Below are positions 18,343 through 27,305 of a stretch of 64,000 nucleotides of DNA, one piece after another. Positions within the stretch are counted from its first letter, which is position 1. The number at the start of each line of letters is the position of its first letter. A program made the position numbers and the translations under genes. The notes under the pieces were generated by a model, which saw only the letters and a list, made by a program, of their open reading frames with translations, was not told where the DNA came from and ran no database searches. Source of the stretch: Porticoccus sp. W117 (GTDB lineage Bacteria; Pseudomonadota; Gammaproteobacteria; Pseudomonadales; Porticoccaceae). The stretch spans positions 1 to 64,000 of the forward strand of contig NZ_JATAAF010000002.1 of NCBI RefSeq assembly GCF_030341905.1, in the 5' to 3' direction.

Positions 18343-19226
18343 CAGTAAAAATCGGTGTTAATCCATTATCCTGGACCAACGATGACCTTCCGAGCCTGGG
18401 CTCACATATCCCTCTTGAGCAATGTCTTTCCGAGGGCAAAGAGGCCGGGTACCAAGGGTTTGAACTGGGAAACAAATTTCCGAGGGATCCCTGTGTCTTG
18501 CAGCCACTGATGCAAGCATACGATTTAGAGATTATTTCCGGCTGGTTCAGTCTTGAATTACTCAACAACAGTGTTGAGAGCCAAATTCAAAAATCTCAAG
18601 ACCATATAAAACTTCTAAAGGCAATGAATTGCACAATATTTATTGCCTGTGAGGTCAGTGGTGCAATCCATTCTGATATCAATACTCCGCTGTCAAAATC
18701 ACCCAGGATGAATGAACAGGACTGGTGCCGACTGACTTCTCGCCTAAACGAATTTTCGGACTATTTGTTATCGGAAGGGCTTCAGCTGGCGTATCACCAC
18801 CACATGGGCACAGTGATCGAATCTGAAGCCGACGTGGATCGCCTTATGTCAAGCACCAGCGAGAGCGTAGGGCTTCTTCTGGATACTGGTCACATTACCT
18901 ACTCTGGTGGTTCTCCACTCAATCTGATTGACCAGTTTGGCGGTCGAATTTGCCATGTTCATTGTAAAGATATTCGACCTCAAGTGCTTGAGGAATCTCG
19001 TCGAGAGGATTGGAGTTTTTTGAACTCGGTGTTGGCAGGGGTTTTCACTGTTCCAGGCGACGGGTTCATTAATTATCGAGAGCTGGCCGTTAGCCTGGCA
19101 TCAATCAACTACTCCGGGTGGTTGGTGGTGGAAGCTGAACAAGATCCATCGCTCGCCGACCCTTTCACCTACGTATCAAACGGCTTTCAGCACTTACGCA
19201 ATGCTGTAACAGAAGCTCGTCTATAA
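18339..19226 (+). CDS. iolE: inosose dehydratase (myo-inosose-2 dehydratase)
   Basis: A 295-residue TIM-barrel enzyme of the xylose-isomerase-like family that removes water from 2-keto-myo-inositol to give the trihydroxy-dione. The family start is MTVKIGVNPLSWTNDDLPSLG. Metal and substrate residues are visible in LAYHHHMGTVIES, LLLDTGHITYSG, ICHVHCKDIR and GDGFINYREL. It starts on ATGA overlapping the iolD stop. Length matches the family (about 298). Confidence 0.95.
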   Translation: MTVKIGVNPLSWTNDDLPSLGSHIPLEQCLSEGKEAGYQGFELGNKFPRDPCVLQPLMQAYDLEIISGWFSLELLNNSVESQIQKSQDHIKLLKAMNCTIFIACEVSGAIHSDINTPLSKSPRMNEQDWCRLTSRLNEFSDYLLSEGLQLAYHHHMGTVIESEADVDRLMSSTSESVGLLLDTGHITYSGGSPLNLIDQFGGRICHVHCKDIRPQVLEESRREDWSFLNSVLAGVFTVPGDGFINYRELAVSLASINYSGWLVVEAEQDPSLADPFTYVSNGFQHLRNAVTEARL

Positions 19227-19279
19227 CGTAGCTTGTTGCAGATACCTTACACCAAAAAATAATTTATCAGGATCAGTAT

Positions 19280-20785
19280 ATGACCCATACCATCCACCAC
19301 TTCATCAATGGAAAAATTGCTGAAGGCACAGGCCAGAGCTTCTCTCCAGTGTATGACCCATCCACCAGAACAGAGATAGCTAAAGTGGCTCACGCAGCTC
19401 CCGACGACGTTGAAAACGCAGTGGCGTCTGCTAAAGCCGCGTATGAAAGCTGGTCAAACTGGACGCCCCTGAATCGTGCAAGAGTCATGTATCGGTTCAA
19501 AGCACTCCTTGAGGAAGACGCGCAAAGTATTGCAGAACTCATCAGTAAAGAGCATGGAAAGGTAATTGATGACGCTATGGGTGAAGTAACTCGCTGTCTT
19601 GAGGTTGTGGAATTTGCCTGTGGAGCACCTCACTTGCTGAAGGGCGATGTCACCGAAAATGTCGGCACCAGAGTTGACAGCCACTCCCTTCGTCAGCCGC
19701 TGGGCGTGGTGGCAGGTATTACGCCTTTCAACTTTCCACTCATGGTGCCTGGATGGATGTTCCCGGTGGCTCTGGTCTGCGGGAATACGTTTATATTGAA
19801 GCCCTCCGAAAAAGACCCATCTGCCTCACTGCGGATCGCGGAATTACTGAAGCAGGCGGGGCTCCCCGATGGTGTTTTCAATGTTATTCAAGGTGATAAA
19901 ACTGCAGTAGATGCGCTTATCAAACACCCGGATGTTCATGCAATCAGCTTCGTCGGCTCTACGCCAATTGCCAGCTACATTTACACAACGGGAGCAGCCC
20001 ATGGCAAGCGCGTACAAGCACTGGGTGGCGCCAAAAATCATATGGTTATTATGCCGGATGCGGATATCGAACAAGCCTCTCAGGCGCTGATGGGGGCTGC
20101 TTATGGTGCTGCAGGAGAGCGCTGTATGGCCATATCGGTAGCCGTGGCTGTAACCGACGCGGTTGCCGACAAACTGGTGGCCAGCCTGAAAGACAAAATT
20201 GCACAACTCAACGTTGGCCCATATTCAGATCCTGATTCACAGATGGGCCCACTGATCTCCGAGGCTCATCGAGACAATGTAGTGCGGTACATAGAAATGG
20301 GTGTGGAGGAAGGTGCAGAGCTGGTGGTTGATGGGCGTCAACATAAAATTGACTCTGTTGATCATCAGAACGGTTACTTCCTGGGGGCGAGTCTTTTTGA
20401 CCGGGTATCAGAGCGCATGACCATCCACAGTGAGGAAATATTTGGCCCGGTATTGTGCATTGTGCGGGCCAGAAATTATTCCGAAGCGGTTGGCATTATC
20501 AATCGCCACAAATACGGCAATGGTACCTCCATATTTACTCGCGACGGTGACACCGCGAGGGCATTTGGCAATGAGATTCAGGTTGGCATGGTAGGGATTA
20601 ATGTTCCTATTCCCGTTCCCATGGCATTCCACAGTTTCGGAGGCTGGAAACAGTCGTTATTTGGTGATCATCACATCCACGGCTCTGAAGGTGTTCGCTT
20701 CTACACCAAGTTAAAAACCATCACAAGCCGCTGGCCAACTGGTCAACGCCTTGATCCTGACTTTGTTATGCCAACCATGAAATAA
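19280..20785 (+). CDS. iolA: CoA-acylating (methyl)malonate-semialdehyde dehydrogenase
   Basis: A 501-residue aldehyde dehydrogenase of the MmsA/IolA subgroup, oxidising malonate semialdehyde to acetyl-CoA and CO2 with NAD and CoA. The N-terminal FINGKIAEGTG, the cofactor segment GVVAGITPFNFPLMVPGWMFP, GGAKNHMVIMPDAD and the catalytic Cys282 in GAAGERCMAIS identify the subgroup; MmsA-type enzymes lack the usual general-base Glu in the LELGGK motif, as here (QALGGAK). ATG at 19280 follows TCAGGATCAG. The 53-nt gap after iolE is the largest in the operon. It could also be called mmsA; the context favours iolA. Confidence 0.94.
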   Translation: MTHTIHHFINGKIAEGTGQSFSPVYDPSTRTEIAKVAHAAPDDVENAVASAKAAYESWSNWTPLNRARVMYRFKALLEEDAQSIAELISKEHGKVIDDAMGEVTRCLEVVEFACGAPHLLKGDVTENVGTRVDSHSLRQPLGVVAGITPFNFPLMVPGWMFPVALVCGNTFILKPSEKDPSASLRIAELLKQAGLPDGVFNVIQGDKTAVDALIKHPDVHAISFVGSTPIASYIYTTGAAHGKRVQALGGAKNHMVIMPDADIEQASQALMGAAYGAAGERCMAISVAVAVTDAVADKLVASLKDKIAQLNVGPYSDPDSQMGPLISEAHRDNVVRYIEMGVEEGAELVVDGRQHKIDSVDHQNGYFLGASLFDRVSERMTIHSEEIFGPVLCIVRARNYSEAVGIINRHKYGNGTSIFTRDGDTARAFGNEIQVGMVGINVPIPVPMAFHSFGGWKQSLFGDHHIHGSEGVRFYTKLKTITSRWPTGQRLDPDFVMPTMK

Positions 20786-20803
20786 AGTTCAGGAAGCCTG
20801 TAG

Positions 20804-21814
20804 ATGAAAAAAATTCACCAAATTTGTGTGATCGGTGCCGGGAGAATCGGCCGCTTGCATGCACAAAATATCTGTGAGCGAGCCGATGCTCAATTACGTT
20901 GTGTCGTTGATATAAATGATGCCGCAGCTGAACAATTGGCTAAAGAATTGGGAGCGCGTTGGTGTTCTCTTGACGAAGCACTGAATGACGCTGAGATTGA
21001 TGCCGTGGTGATTGCAAGTTCAACGGACACCCATGTGAATCTCATTCAGGCTGCAGCAAGGGCAGGCAAGGCCGTGTTTTGTGAAAAGCCAATCGACCTG
21101 GATTCTGAGAAGGTCAAGGCGTGCCTGAATGTCGTTGAGCGATGCAGTACCCCTTTATTTGTCGGTTTTAACCGCAGGTTTGATCCCAATTTTCAGCAAC
21201 TGCATAAAGCCATCAATGATAAATCCATCGGTGATTTGGAAATGATACAAATCACCAGCCGCGACCCAGGCCCTCCACCATCAGATTATATTCGCGTATC
21301 TGGTGGGCTGTTTCGTGACATGATGATTCATGATCTGGATATGGCCCGTTGGCTTTTGGGTGAAGAACCTGTTGAAGTGTATGCCACTGGGAGTTGTTTG
21401 GTGGATTCGGCTATTGCCGAGCACGGAGATATTGACTCTGCACTTGTCACACTGAAAACCGCTTCCGGCAAACTTTGTCAGATTTCAAATAGCCGCAGGG
21501 CGGCATACGGCTACGACCAACGTATCGAGATTCTTGGTTCGCAGGGTATGATCCAGGCCGAAAACGTATCATCGTCCAGCGTCGTCATACACGATAAACA
21601 CGGAATTCGTCGGGACTTGCCGCCTTATTTTTTCCTGGACAGATACCATCAGGCGTACAAAATCGAGATGAATGAATTCATCGACTCATTGAACGGACAG
21701 CCTCCAAAAGTAACCGGTATAGACGGGGCAAAGGCTCTCGAACTTGCCGACGCCGCGCACCGTTCCTTTCTGCAGGGGCGGCCTGTGCAGATGCCGCCAG
21801 AGTCCGAGGGCTAA
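20804..21814 (+). CDS. iolG: inositol 2-dehydrogenase (Gfo/Idh/MocA family)
   Basis: A 336-residue NAD-dependent oxidoreductase. Rossmann motif CVIGAGRIGRLHAQNI, the cofactor/catalytic segment FCEKPIDLDSE (Lys of EKP), GFNRRFDPNF and the C-terminal domain GGLFRDMMIHDLDMARWLLGE, with the His/Asp of the catalytic triad in MIHDLD, match IolG. It oxidises myo-inositol to 2-keto-myo-inositol, the first committed step. It lies 18 nt after iolA, and 2 nt separate it from the next gene. Only one such dehydrogenase is present, so chiro- or scyllo-inositol use is not obviously supported. Confidence 0.92.
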   Translation: MKKIHQICVIGAGRIGRLHAQNICERADAQLRCVVDINDAAAEQLAKELGARWCSLDEALNDAEIDAVVIASSTDTHVNLIQAAARAGKAVFCEKPIDLDSEKVKACLNVVERCSTPLFVGFNRRFDPNFQQLHKAINDKSIGDLEMIQITSRDPGPPPSDYIRVSGGLFRDMMIHDLDMARWLLGEEPVEVYATGSCLVDSAIAEHGDIDSALVTLKTASGKLCQISNSRRAAYGYDQRIEILGSQGMIQAENVSSSSVVIHDKHGIRRDLPPYFFLDRYHQAYKIEMNEFIDSLNGQPPKVTGIDGAKALELADAAHRSFLQGRPVQMPPESEG

Positions 21815-21816
21815 AA

Positions 21817-22704
21817 GTGATTTGTAAGTTTCTCGGAACCAGTGGCGCGCAGGGTTTCCCTCCAATCTACGGGCGAAATGACTTTTATACATCACTGAGA
21901 GAAGAAGAACCTGATGAGGTGAGAACTCGCACGGGATTTCGAATTGGCAGGGAACATCAGATTGACCTTTCGCCGGACATTGCTTATCAGCTGCGAAGGT
22001 ACGGCAGTGACATGTACGACATCAGGCACCTGTTGATAACACACACTCACGCCGACCATTTCGCTCCGCAAGAGCTATTTGACGCATTATCTATGTGCTC
22101 AGAAGAGCCTGCCAGCACTAATACGGCTCCAATCAATTTGTACCTGAGTACAGCAGCACATGAATGGTTAATTGATCGTTACCTGCCTGTGCACCACGGT
22201 TTCTTAAATAAAAAGCGCCTAAAAGATTTGGAGCAGTTCCTGAATATTCATTGCATAAATTACTTTGAATCGTTCCGTGCTGGCGATCTTGAGGTTGATG
22301 CGGTAAAGGGCAATCATCACGCTCTCGGCGTCAATGAGTCTGCACTAAACTACCTGGTGCATTCACCATCGAGGAGCATATTGTTGGCGTGGGATACCGG
22401 GTTCTATCAGGATGACACCTGGGAATATCTGCAAGGGAAAAGAGCAGACACCGTGGTCATGGAAGCAACATTTGGCCCCTGGAAAGACAGAGGCCATATG
22501 AATGACACCCATATGAATTTTGATACATTCCACAATCAGCTGGAAAAAATGTCAAAGATTGGTTTTATTGACAGCAACACCCGTATCTACGCCACTCACA
22601 TTAGCTCCGCTTTGCATATGTCCCATCAGCATCTTCAGGCTCAGCTGGATACCTACGGGTTCGGAACCCTGCTGGCTAAAGATGAACTCGAATTCCAGTT
22701 TTAA
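21817..22704 (+). CDS. PhnP-like metallo-beta-lactamase-fold hydrolase in the iol operon
   Basis: A 295-residue protein with MBL metal ligands HTHADH (about 77-82), GNHHALG, the bridging-Asp region LLAWDTGFY and the late His in YATHISSAL. The N-terminal FLGTSGAQGFPPIYG and the spacing of LAWDT and THIS parallel E. coli PhnP (TGGAQG, LSDTAG, THIS), a phosphodiesterase for ribose 1,2-cyclic phosphate. GTG start at 21817, 2 nt after the iolG stop. It is not a standard iol gene. I infer a cyclic-phosphate or phosphodiester substrate, possibly inositol 1,2-cyclic phosphate, but the sequence does not prove it. A lactonase role is an alternative. Confidence 0.8.
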   Translation: MICKFLGTSGAQGFPPIYGRNDFYTSLREEEPDEVRTRTGFRIGREHQIDLSPDIAYQLRRYGSDMYDIRHLLITHTHADHFAPQELFDALSMCSEEPASTNTAPINLYLSTAAHEWLIDRYLPVHHGFLNKKRLKDLEQFLNIHCINYFESFRAGDLEVDAVKGNHHALGVNESALNYLVHSPSRSILLAWDTGFYQDDTWEYLQGKRADTVVMEATFGPWKDRGHMNDTHMNFDTFHNQLEKMSKIGFIDSNTRIYATHISSALHMSHQHLQAQLDTYGFGTLLAKDELEFQF

Positions 22705-22710
22705 TTCCAG

Positions 22711-23352
22711 ATGAAAAAGCAGGTTCAAAAGATGTTAATAAATTTTGATTACGATGGTGTCATCGTCGATTCGTTTGACGAATTGTTAGATATTGCCATT
22801 AGAGCAAGTGAAGAATTCCCCGCAAGCCGTAAACCTGCGAAAGAAGATTTTCACTCAATTGAGAACCTCACTTTCCTGGATTTAGGCCAACTAATCGGCC
22901 TAAACGGCGATGACGCCAAACAGTACTCTGATGCAGTATTTAGTGAGCAAAAGAAAAGCTGGTCAGTCTCACTGTTTCCAACGATAGCCGAAGTGTTTTC
23001 GGAGCTGTCCAAATATCACACTCTGGTGGTGATCACCGCCAGCGAGAGTCAGGTTGTTTCTGAAAACCTGACAGCCTTGGGAATCAGAGACACAATCACC
23101 AAAGTGTTGGGTGGTGAGCTCGGCCTTTCAAAGTCTGATCGAATTGACATGGTGTGCAAAGAGCTTGGTTTTGAAAAGTGTGAGACGCTGATGGTAGGGG
23201 ATGCCATCAGTGATATTCGCCAGGGAAAGCTGGCTAATGTAACCACTGTAGCCGTCACTTGGGGGTTTCAAGACAAGCAACTTCTGGCTCGGGAACAGCC
23301 AGACTTTCAAATAAGCGAACCTGCCGAACTGCTTGAGATATACCCAAAATAG
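22711..23352 (+). CDS. HAD-superfamily phosphatase in the iol operon
   Basis: A 213-residue HAD hydrolase of the phosphoglycolate-phosphatase/beta-phosphoglucomutase type. Motif I is NFDYDGVIVDS (nucleophile Asp13, acid Asp15), motif II VVITAS, motif III Lys in GLSKSDRI, and motif IV MVGDAISDI. The helical cap lies between residues 25 and 90. ATG at 22711 is 7 nt after the MBL gene; a second ATG at 22732 (MLINFDYDG) is an equally plausible start. It is the last gene of the operon and ends just before a bidirectional hairpin. It presumably dephosphorylates a sugar or cyclitol phosphate; pairing with the PhnP-like gene suggests consecutive steps. Confidence 0.83.
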   Translation: MKKQVQKMLINFDYDGVIVDSFDELLDIAIRASEEFPASRKPAKEDFHSIENLTFLDLGQLIGLNGDDAKQYSDAVFSEQKKSWSVSLFPTIAEVFSELSKYHTLVVITASESQVVSENLTALGIRDTITKVLGGELGLSKSDRIDMVCKELGFEKCETLMVGDAISDIRQGKLANVTTVAVTWGFQDKQLLAREQPDFQISEPAELLEIYPK

Positions 23353-23357
23353 CGCTC

Positions 23358-23394
23358 AAAAAAATTGCGTGCTGATTTTCCATTCAGCACGCAA
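23358..23394 (-). terminator. Rho-independent terminator of the MFS gene
   Basis: Perfect 11-bp stem (TTGCGTGCTGA / TCAGCACGCAA) with an 8-nt loop. On the minus strand it is followed by seven Ts. It lies 16 nt beyond the MFS stop, and in the other direction it closes the iol operon. Confidence 0.85.
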
Positions 23395-23409
23395 TTCACG
23401 ACCCGGAAA

Positions 23410-24699
23410 TTACGCTTCGATCCTGCTTCCAACCTTTGCCTTTCCGTACTTGTGATTTAGCAAGTAAGAAGACACGAAGCCTATGCAAGCGAACCCCAGC
23501 ATAATCATGAAGATTCTATTAAAAGCGGTTTCCGGGGAGAAGTTGTCCATTTGATAGCCATATATGGCGTAGGCAAAAAACATGGGGGAATAGCCAATAA
23601 AGGCGGCCACTGCCATCGCTCCGCCACTGATTTCTTTTGGAATCTTCATCTCGCCGATAGGCGCATAATAGACGCCTCGCCCGAGATACAGCAAAAACGA
23701 CAAACATATCAGTAGACCAATAGTCACATACAGCATGGCCTGATCTCTTGGCAGTACCAAAAGTACGAAAACGCCTATTGCGAGCAAGGCCAGCAACAGT
23801 TTCAAGTAGCGCATGGGTGATTTAAACACATTGTCAGCCAGCACGCCGGAAACGGGTGACGCAATCATGCCGGTTACAGAGGTATTTACCAGGCCAAATA
23901 TCGCCCCGGCAAGAACCGGAAGAACAAACACACTATTGAGAAAAGGAAGAAAAAATTGCAGGCCAACGAAAGAGGCGTAAATACCTGCAGCAGTCACACC
24001 AACCAACCACACTTGAGGCATTTTCAGGACCAAAAAAAGATCGGAGATTGCCTTCTTGTTACGGTACTCGCTGGTCTCCCCGGCGTGATCTTCTTTTGGC
24101 AAAACAAAGAAGTTAAGAGCCGCCATGATGATCATCATAATTGCAGAAATGACCATAGCAACCTTGATGCCCAAGGTTGCGCCGATGACAGTAAAAACGG
24201 CAACTGCCAGCATGTTTTGAAGTAACTCCGTTGCTCGTCTTATCATCTCCAAAAATCCGAACGCAGTACCCTGGTGATCATCAGCAGCTACTCGTCGAAC
24301 CATTCCCATGACCGCTGGCCAAAAAATTCCCATGGACTGAAACCCCATTATGCCGAACACAACCAGCAAAACAGGATAGCTTGGCGATCCAGATATGATC
24401 AGCACACAAATACCGTTCGCCAAAAGACCAAACGTAATCAACAGCCTGGGGTCGATTCGATTCTGTACGTAGCCCAAAACGGCAGAAAACAGCACGCCCA
24501 AACCGGTAAGGCTCATCAAAATCCCAAACTGGGTATTGTTGACGCCCAGGGTATTGATGAATGGGTCGTAAAGAACACTTCGGATCGCCTGAAAACAAAA
24601 TATCGTCTGGCTTCCTATGGACAGCACCAGGAATTGCACCATCATGCGACGATTAAATCCCAGCTTGGACAGAATTGCGTTGAGTTTATCTTTAACCAT
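23410..24699 (-). CDS. MFS transporter, candidate inositol or inositol-phosphate permease
   Basis: A 429-residue inner-membrane carrier with about 12 hydrophobic helices. The MFS loop 2-3 region reads GYVQNRIDPRLL, and the C-half contains RGVYYAPIGEMKIPKEISGGAMA, reminiscent of YihN and other organophosphate/sugar permeases. ATG at 24699 was chosen because AAGG lies 5 nt before it; the earlier GTG would lie inside a terminator hairpin, and the ATG at 24729 lacks a Shine-Dalgarno sequence. It converges on the iol operon and shares its terminator region. The substrate is inferred from context only. Confidence 0.85.
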   Translation of the reverse strand: MVKDKLNAILSKLGFNRRMMVQFLVLSIGSQTIFCFQAIRSVLYDPFINTLGVNNTQFGILMSLTGLGVLFSAVLGYVQNRIDPRLLITFGLLANGICVLIISGSPSYPVLLVVFGIMGFQSMGIFWPAVMGMVRRVAADDHQGTAFGFLEMIRRATELLQNMLAVAVFTVIGATLGIKVAMVISAIMMIIMAALNFFVLPKEDHAGETSEYRNKKAISDLFLVLKMPQVWLVGVTAAGIYASFVGLQFFLPFLNSVFVLPVLAGAIFGLVNTSVTGMIASPVSGVLADNVFKSPMRYLKLLLALLAIGVFVLLVLPRDQAMLYVTIGLLICLSFLLYLGRGVYYAPIGEMKIPKEISGGAMAVAAFIGYSPMFFAYAIYGYQMDNFSPETAFNRIFMIMLGFACIGFVSSYLLNHKYGKAKVGSRIEA

Positions 24700-24736
24700 A
24701 ACCACCTTTCCCAGCCCCAAATCTGCCATTGTTAAC

Positions 24737-24773
24737 AAAAAATGGTGGTGTACCGCTTGCACGATACACCACC
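24737..24773 (-). terminator. hairpin with T-run between TonB receptor and MFS genes
   Basis: On the minus strand GGTGGTGTA pairs with TACACCACC around a 12-nt loop and is followed by ATTTTTTG. It stands directly after the receptor gene and before the MFS start, so it probably attenuates transcription and makes the receptor transcript more abundant than the MFS transcript. Confidence 0.7.
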
Positions 24774-24833
24774 AAAACTGCTACAGAAGCAGAGGGGGAC
24801 AGATCACTAGAAGATGAAAACTATTGCATTGAA

Positions 24834-27305
24834 TTATAGAAAATTATATTTCAATGAAATGCCTGCTGACCGTGGCATACCGCGGGTAATACGGCGAAAT
24901 CCATTTGCACCCTCGCCGCCGTCCAAAGCAACGGCATAACTCTCATCAGTCAGGTTCTTGGCCCAGATTCCCACAGTCCAGTTACCTTCTTCTGGTGAGA
25001 GTTCAATGCGTGCGTTGACCAATGAATAGTCATCAATCAATTTACGTCGATCTTCCTCAACGGTGCGGGTGAATGCCTCGTCGCGGTATATGTAATCGAT
25101 GGAACCAAACAGCTTATACCCGGAGCTGAGAGGAAGTTCCGACCAAATTGCTGCCCGATAGGTAAGTTCTGGCGCATCTGGAATTCGGCTGCCTTCGATG
25201 GCTTCGATCTTCGACGGACTGGTGGCGATACGGTTACCGGTAAACTCGACAATCTCGGTATCCATGATATTGACGTTGGCATCGATACCAAAGTACTCAT
25301 TGGCGAACCACTTCACTTCAAACTCCGCACCTTTGATCTCAGCGTTGCCCGCATTAACCAGGGCGCCGCCTTGAGTGAAAATCGGGTTGCCCTGACTATC
25401 AGTACCAACCTGAAGGCGCTCGGCAGCGGACAGGCGAATATCTTCATAGTCCATCATAAAGAAGGCGCCATTGAAGCGAATACCTGCGTCTACCCAATCT
25501 GTTTTGAAGCCGACCTCAAACGCGTCTACTGTCTCGCCTTTAATCGGATTGATGGCTTCTGCCAGGCTGGTTACCGCACTGCCATCAAATCCACCTGCTG
25601 ATTGCCCGGTAGAAATATTGGTGTACAGCAAAACATCATCAAATGGTGTCCACTCCAGGCCGAGCTTGTAAGTAGTGCTGCTCTCGTCTACTACCGGAGA
25701 TTCGTCAATAGGGAAATTGCGATTTGCGTCCATCAGCGAAATGGCCAGACCAAAGTCATTTCCGTCAAAAGCCTGAACGTTGTATTGGCGATTCTCGTCG
25801 TTGTAACGGATACCACCAATTGCCTTCACGTTATCAGAGAGGTTGTATTCGGCATTTGCAAACAATGCCCAATGAACGACATCTTCCGTGTATGCGGTGT
25901 GGAAGGTTCCCAGGAAATCATTTCCACCTTTAAACGGGAAAGGAGTGTCCACAACAGCCGCCAGCTGGTCGTTCAAGAAAAACGCACCAACTGTCCAAAA
26001 CAGGTCGCTGTCGTCATTGCTCACCATGCGGATCTCCTGACTGAAGACCTGATTGTCCGTCACCATGGTTTGCTCTTGCTCGGAGATAGACGATACATCC
26101 GTATTGTCACGAACAACTCGATAGAGATCGTTAAATCCGGTCAGTGTTGTCAACGTGGCGTTATCCAGGTCAACATCAAAACGCAACGTCCAGCCCAGGT
26201 GCCGGTGGTCGTAAGTCGGGTCGGTGATATTGTGGGCAATAGTGAACGGGGTTGTGGGCAACAGGTTTCCTGCTCGATCCCTTACCGGAAGGCCATCGGT
26301 ACCCAGCGGGCCGCCATCAACGCCTTCAATCTCCCGCTGAAGAATCTCGGAGTCGTCAGTGTAATACTGAACAGCAGCATACATGCTGACATTGTCCGCC
26401 AGGTATGACTGAATCGAACCACGAACGGCAAACTTGTCCAGATCGCCGTAATTGTCATCAGCGGCAATGGTTGGAATAGAGGCCACGTAGTTTTCATAGG
26501 CTTCCTGGATAAAACCATCTGGCCCCAAGTCATCGGCAGTAATCAGGCCGCTATCCAGATGCTTGTCAAAATTAAAACCGAGGTCTGTTACCAGTGCAGG
26601 GAAATTACTTCTGTCAACGTTTGTCGTGCCAACAGATCTCATATAGCCATCGGACTGCTGAACCTTGAACGCCAATCGACCGTTTGTGCGTTCAGTTAAT
26701 GCGCCACCGATAGCACCGGTGATGTCCAGTTCCTCAAAACTCCCGTATGACACGTCGAGATAACCATCAGTTTCTTCTGTTGGCTTCTTGGTAATCAGGT
26801 TTACTGTACCGCCAGTTGCCGCCAAGCCAAATAAGGTGCCCTGCGGCCCTTTAAGTACCTCAGCCCGTTCCAGGTCAAAGGTAGGGAAGTTCAAAAACTG
26901 CGAACGAGTGTATGGCACCTCATCCACGTGAACCGCATTGGCAGAAGCATTCGCCGGCCCGGTAGCTTGCAAGCTGACACCACGGATGACGACAAATGGA
27001 TCAACACCATTACTGCCTCCGGTAAACTCCACACCGGCAGCCAATCGGCCCAGATCACGCACATCTTCGACCCCCATACGGTCGAGCTGTGTTCCAGAAT
27101 AAGCCTGTACCGAGATACTTACATCTTGGGCACTCTGTGGTCTTTTGGTTGCCGAGATGACAACCTCTTCCATGATTTCCCTGTTCTCTTCTTCTGCCCA
27201 TGCAGTGCCCGCCAAGGCAGCATTGCAAACGGCTAAAGCAATCAGATTCGGCGCAAATTTGGAAGTTTTCGCGCTCACATTTTTCCAATGGGTCAAGCTG
27301 GTCAT
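24834..27305 (-). CDS. TonB-dependent outer-membrane receptor of the inositol locus
   Basis: An 823-residue receptor. Signal peptide (ALAVCNAALAGTAWA), then a TonB-box-like EEVVISATKRPQSAQDV, the plug domain (AYSGTQLDRMGVEDVRDL ... ERAEVLKGPQGTLFGLAATGGTVNLITKKP, residues 45-170) and a beta-barrel ending in a C-terminal Leu after SAGISLKYN. ATG at 27305 with AGGAG upstream. The style is that of TonB receptors that import carbohydrates or aromatics in marine gammaproteobacteria. Its place beyond the MFS gene, with an operator-like palindrome shared with iolB, suggests that it imports an inositol-containing molecule too large for or too dilute to use porins. The ligand is inferred. Confidence 0.9.
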   Translation of the reverse strand: MTSLTHWKNVSAKTSKFAPNLIALAVCNAALAGTAWAEEENREIMEEVVISATKRPQSAQDVSISVQAYSGTQLDRMGVEDVRDLGRLAAGVEFTGGSNGVDPFVVIRGVSLQATGPANASANAVHVDEVPYTRSQFLNFPTFDLERAEVLKGPQGTLFGLAATGGTVNLITKKPTEETDGYLDVSYGSFEELDITGAIGGALTERTNGRLAFKVQQSDGYMRSVGTTNVDRSNFPALVTDLGFNFDKHLDSGLITADDLGPDGFIQEAYENYVASIPTIAADDNYGDLDKFAVRGSIQSYLADNVSMYAAVQYYTDDSEILQREIEGVDGGPLGTDGLPVRDRAGNLLPTTPFTIAHNITDPTYDHRHLGWTLRFDVDLDNATLTTLTGFNDLYRVVRDNTDVSSISEQEQTMVTDNQVFSQEIRMVSNDDSDLFWTVGAFFLNDQLAAVVDTPFPFKGGNDFLGTFHTAYTEDVVHWALFANAEYNLSDNVKAIGGIRYNDENRQYNVQAFDGNDFGLAISLMDANRNFPIDESPVVDESSTTYKLGLEWTPFDDVLLYTNISTGQSAGGFDGSAVTSLAEAINPIKGETVDAFEVGFKTDWVDAGIRFNGAFFMMDYEDIRLSAAERLQVGTDSQGNPIFTQGGALVNAGNAEIKGAEFEVKWFANEYFGIDANVNIMDTEIVEFTGNRIATSPSKIEAIEGSRIPDAPELTYRAAIWSELPLSSGYKLFGSIDYIYRDEAFTRTVEEDRRKLIDDYSLVNARIELSPEEGNWTVGIWAKNLTDESYAVALDGGEGANGFRRITRGMPRSAGISLKYNFL

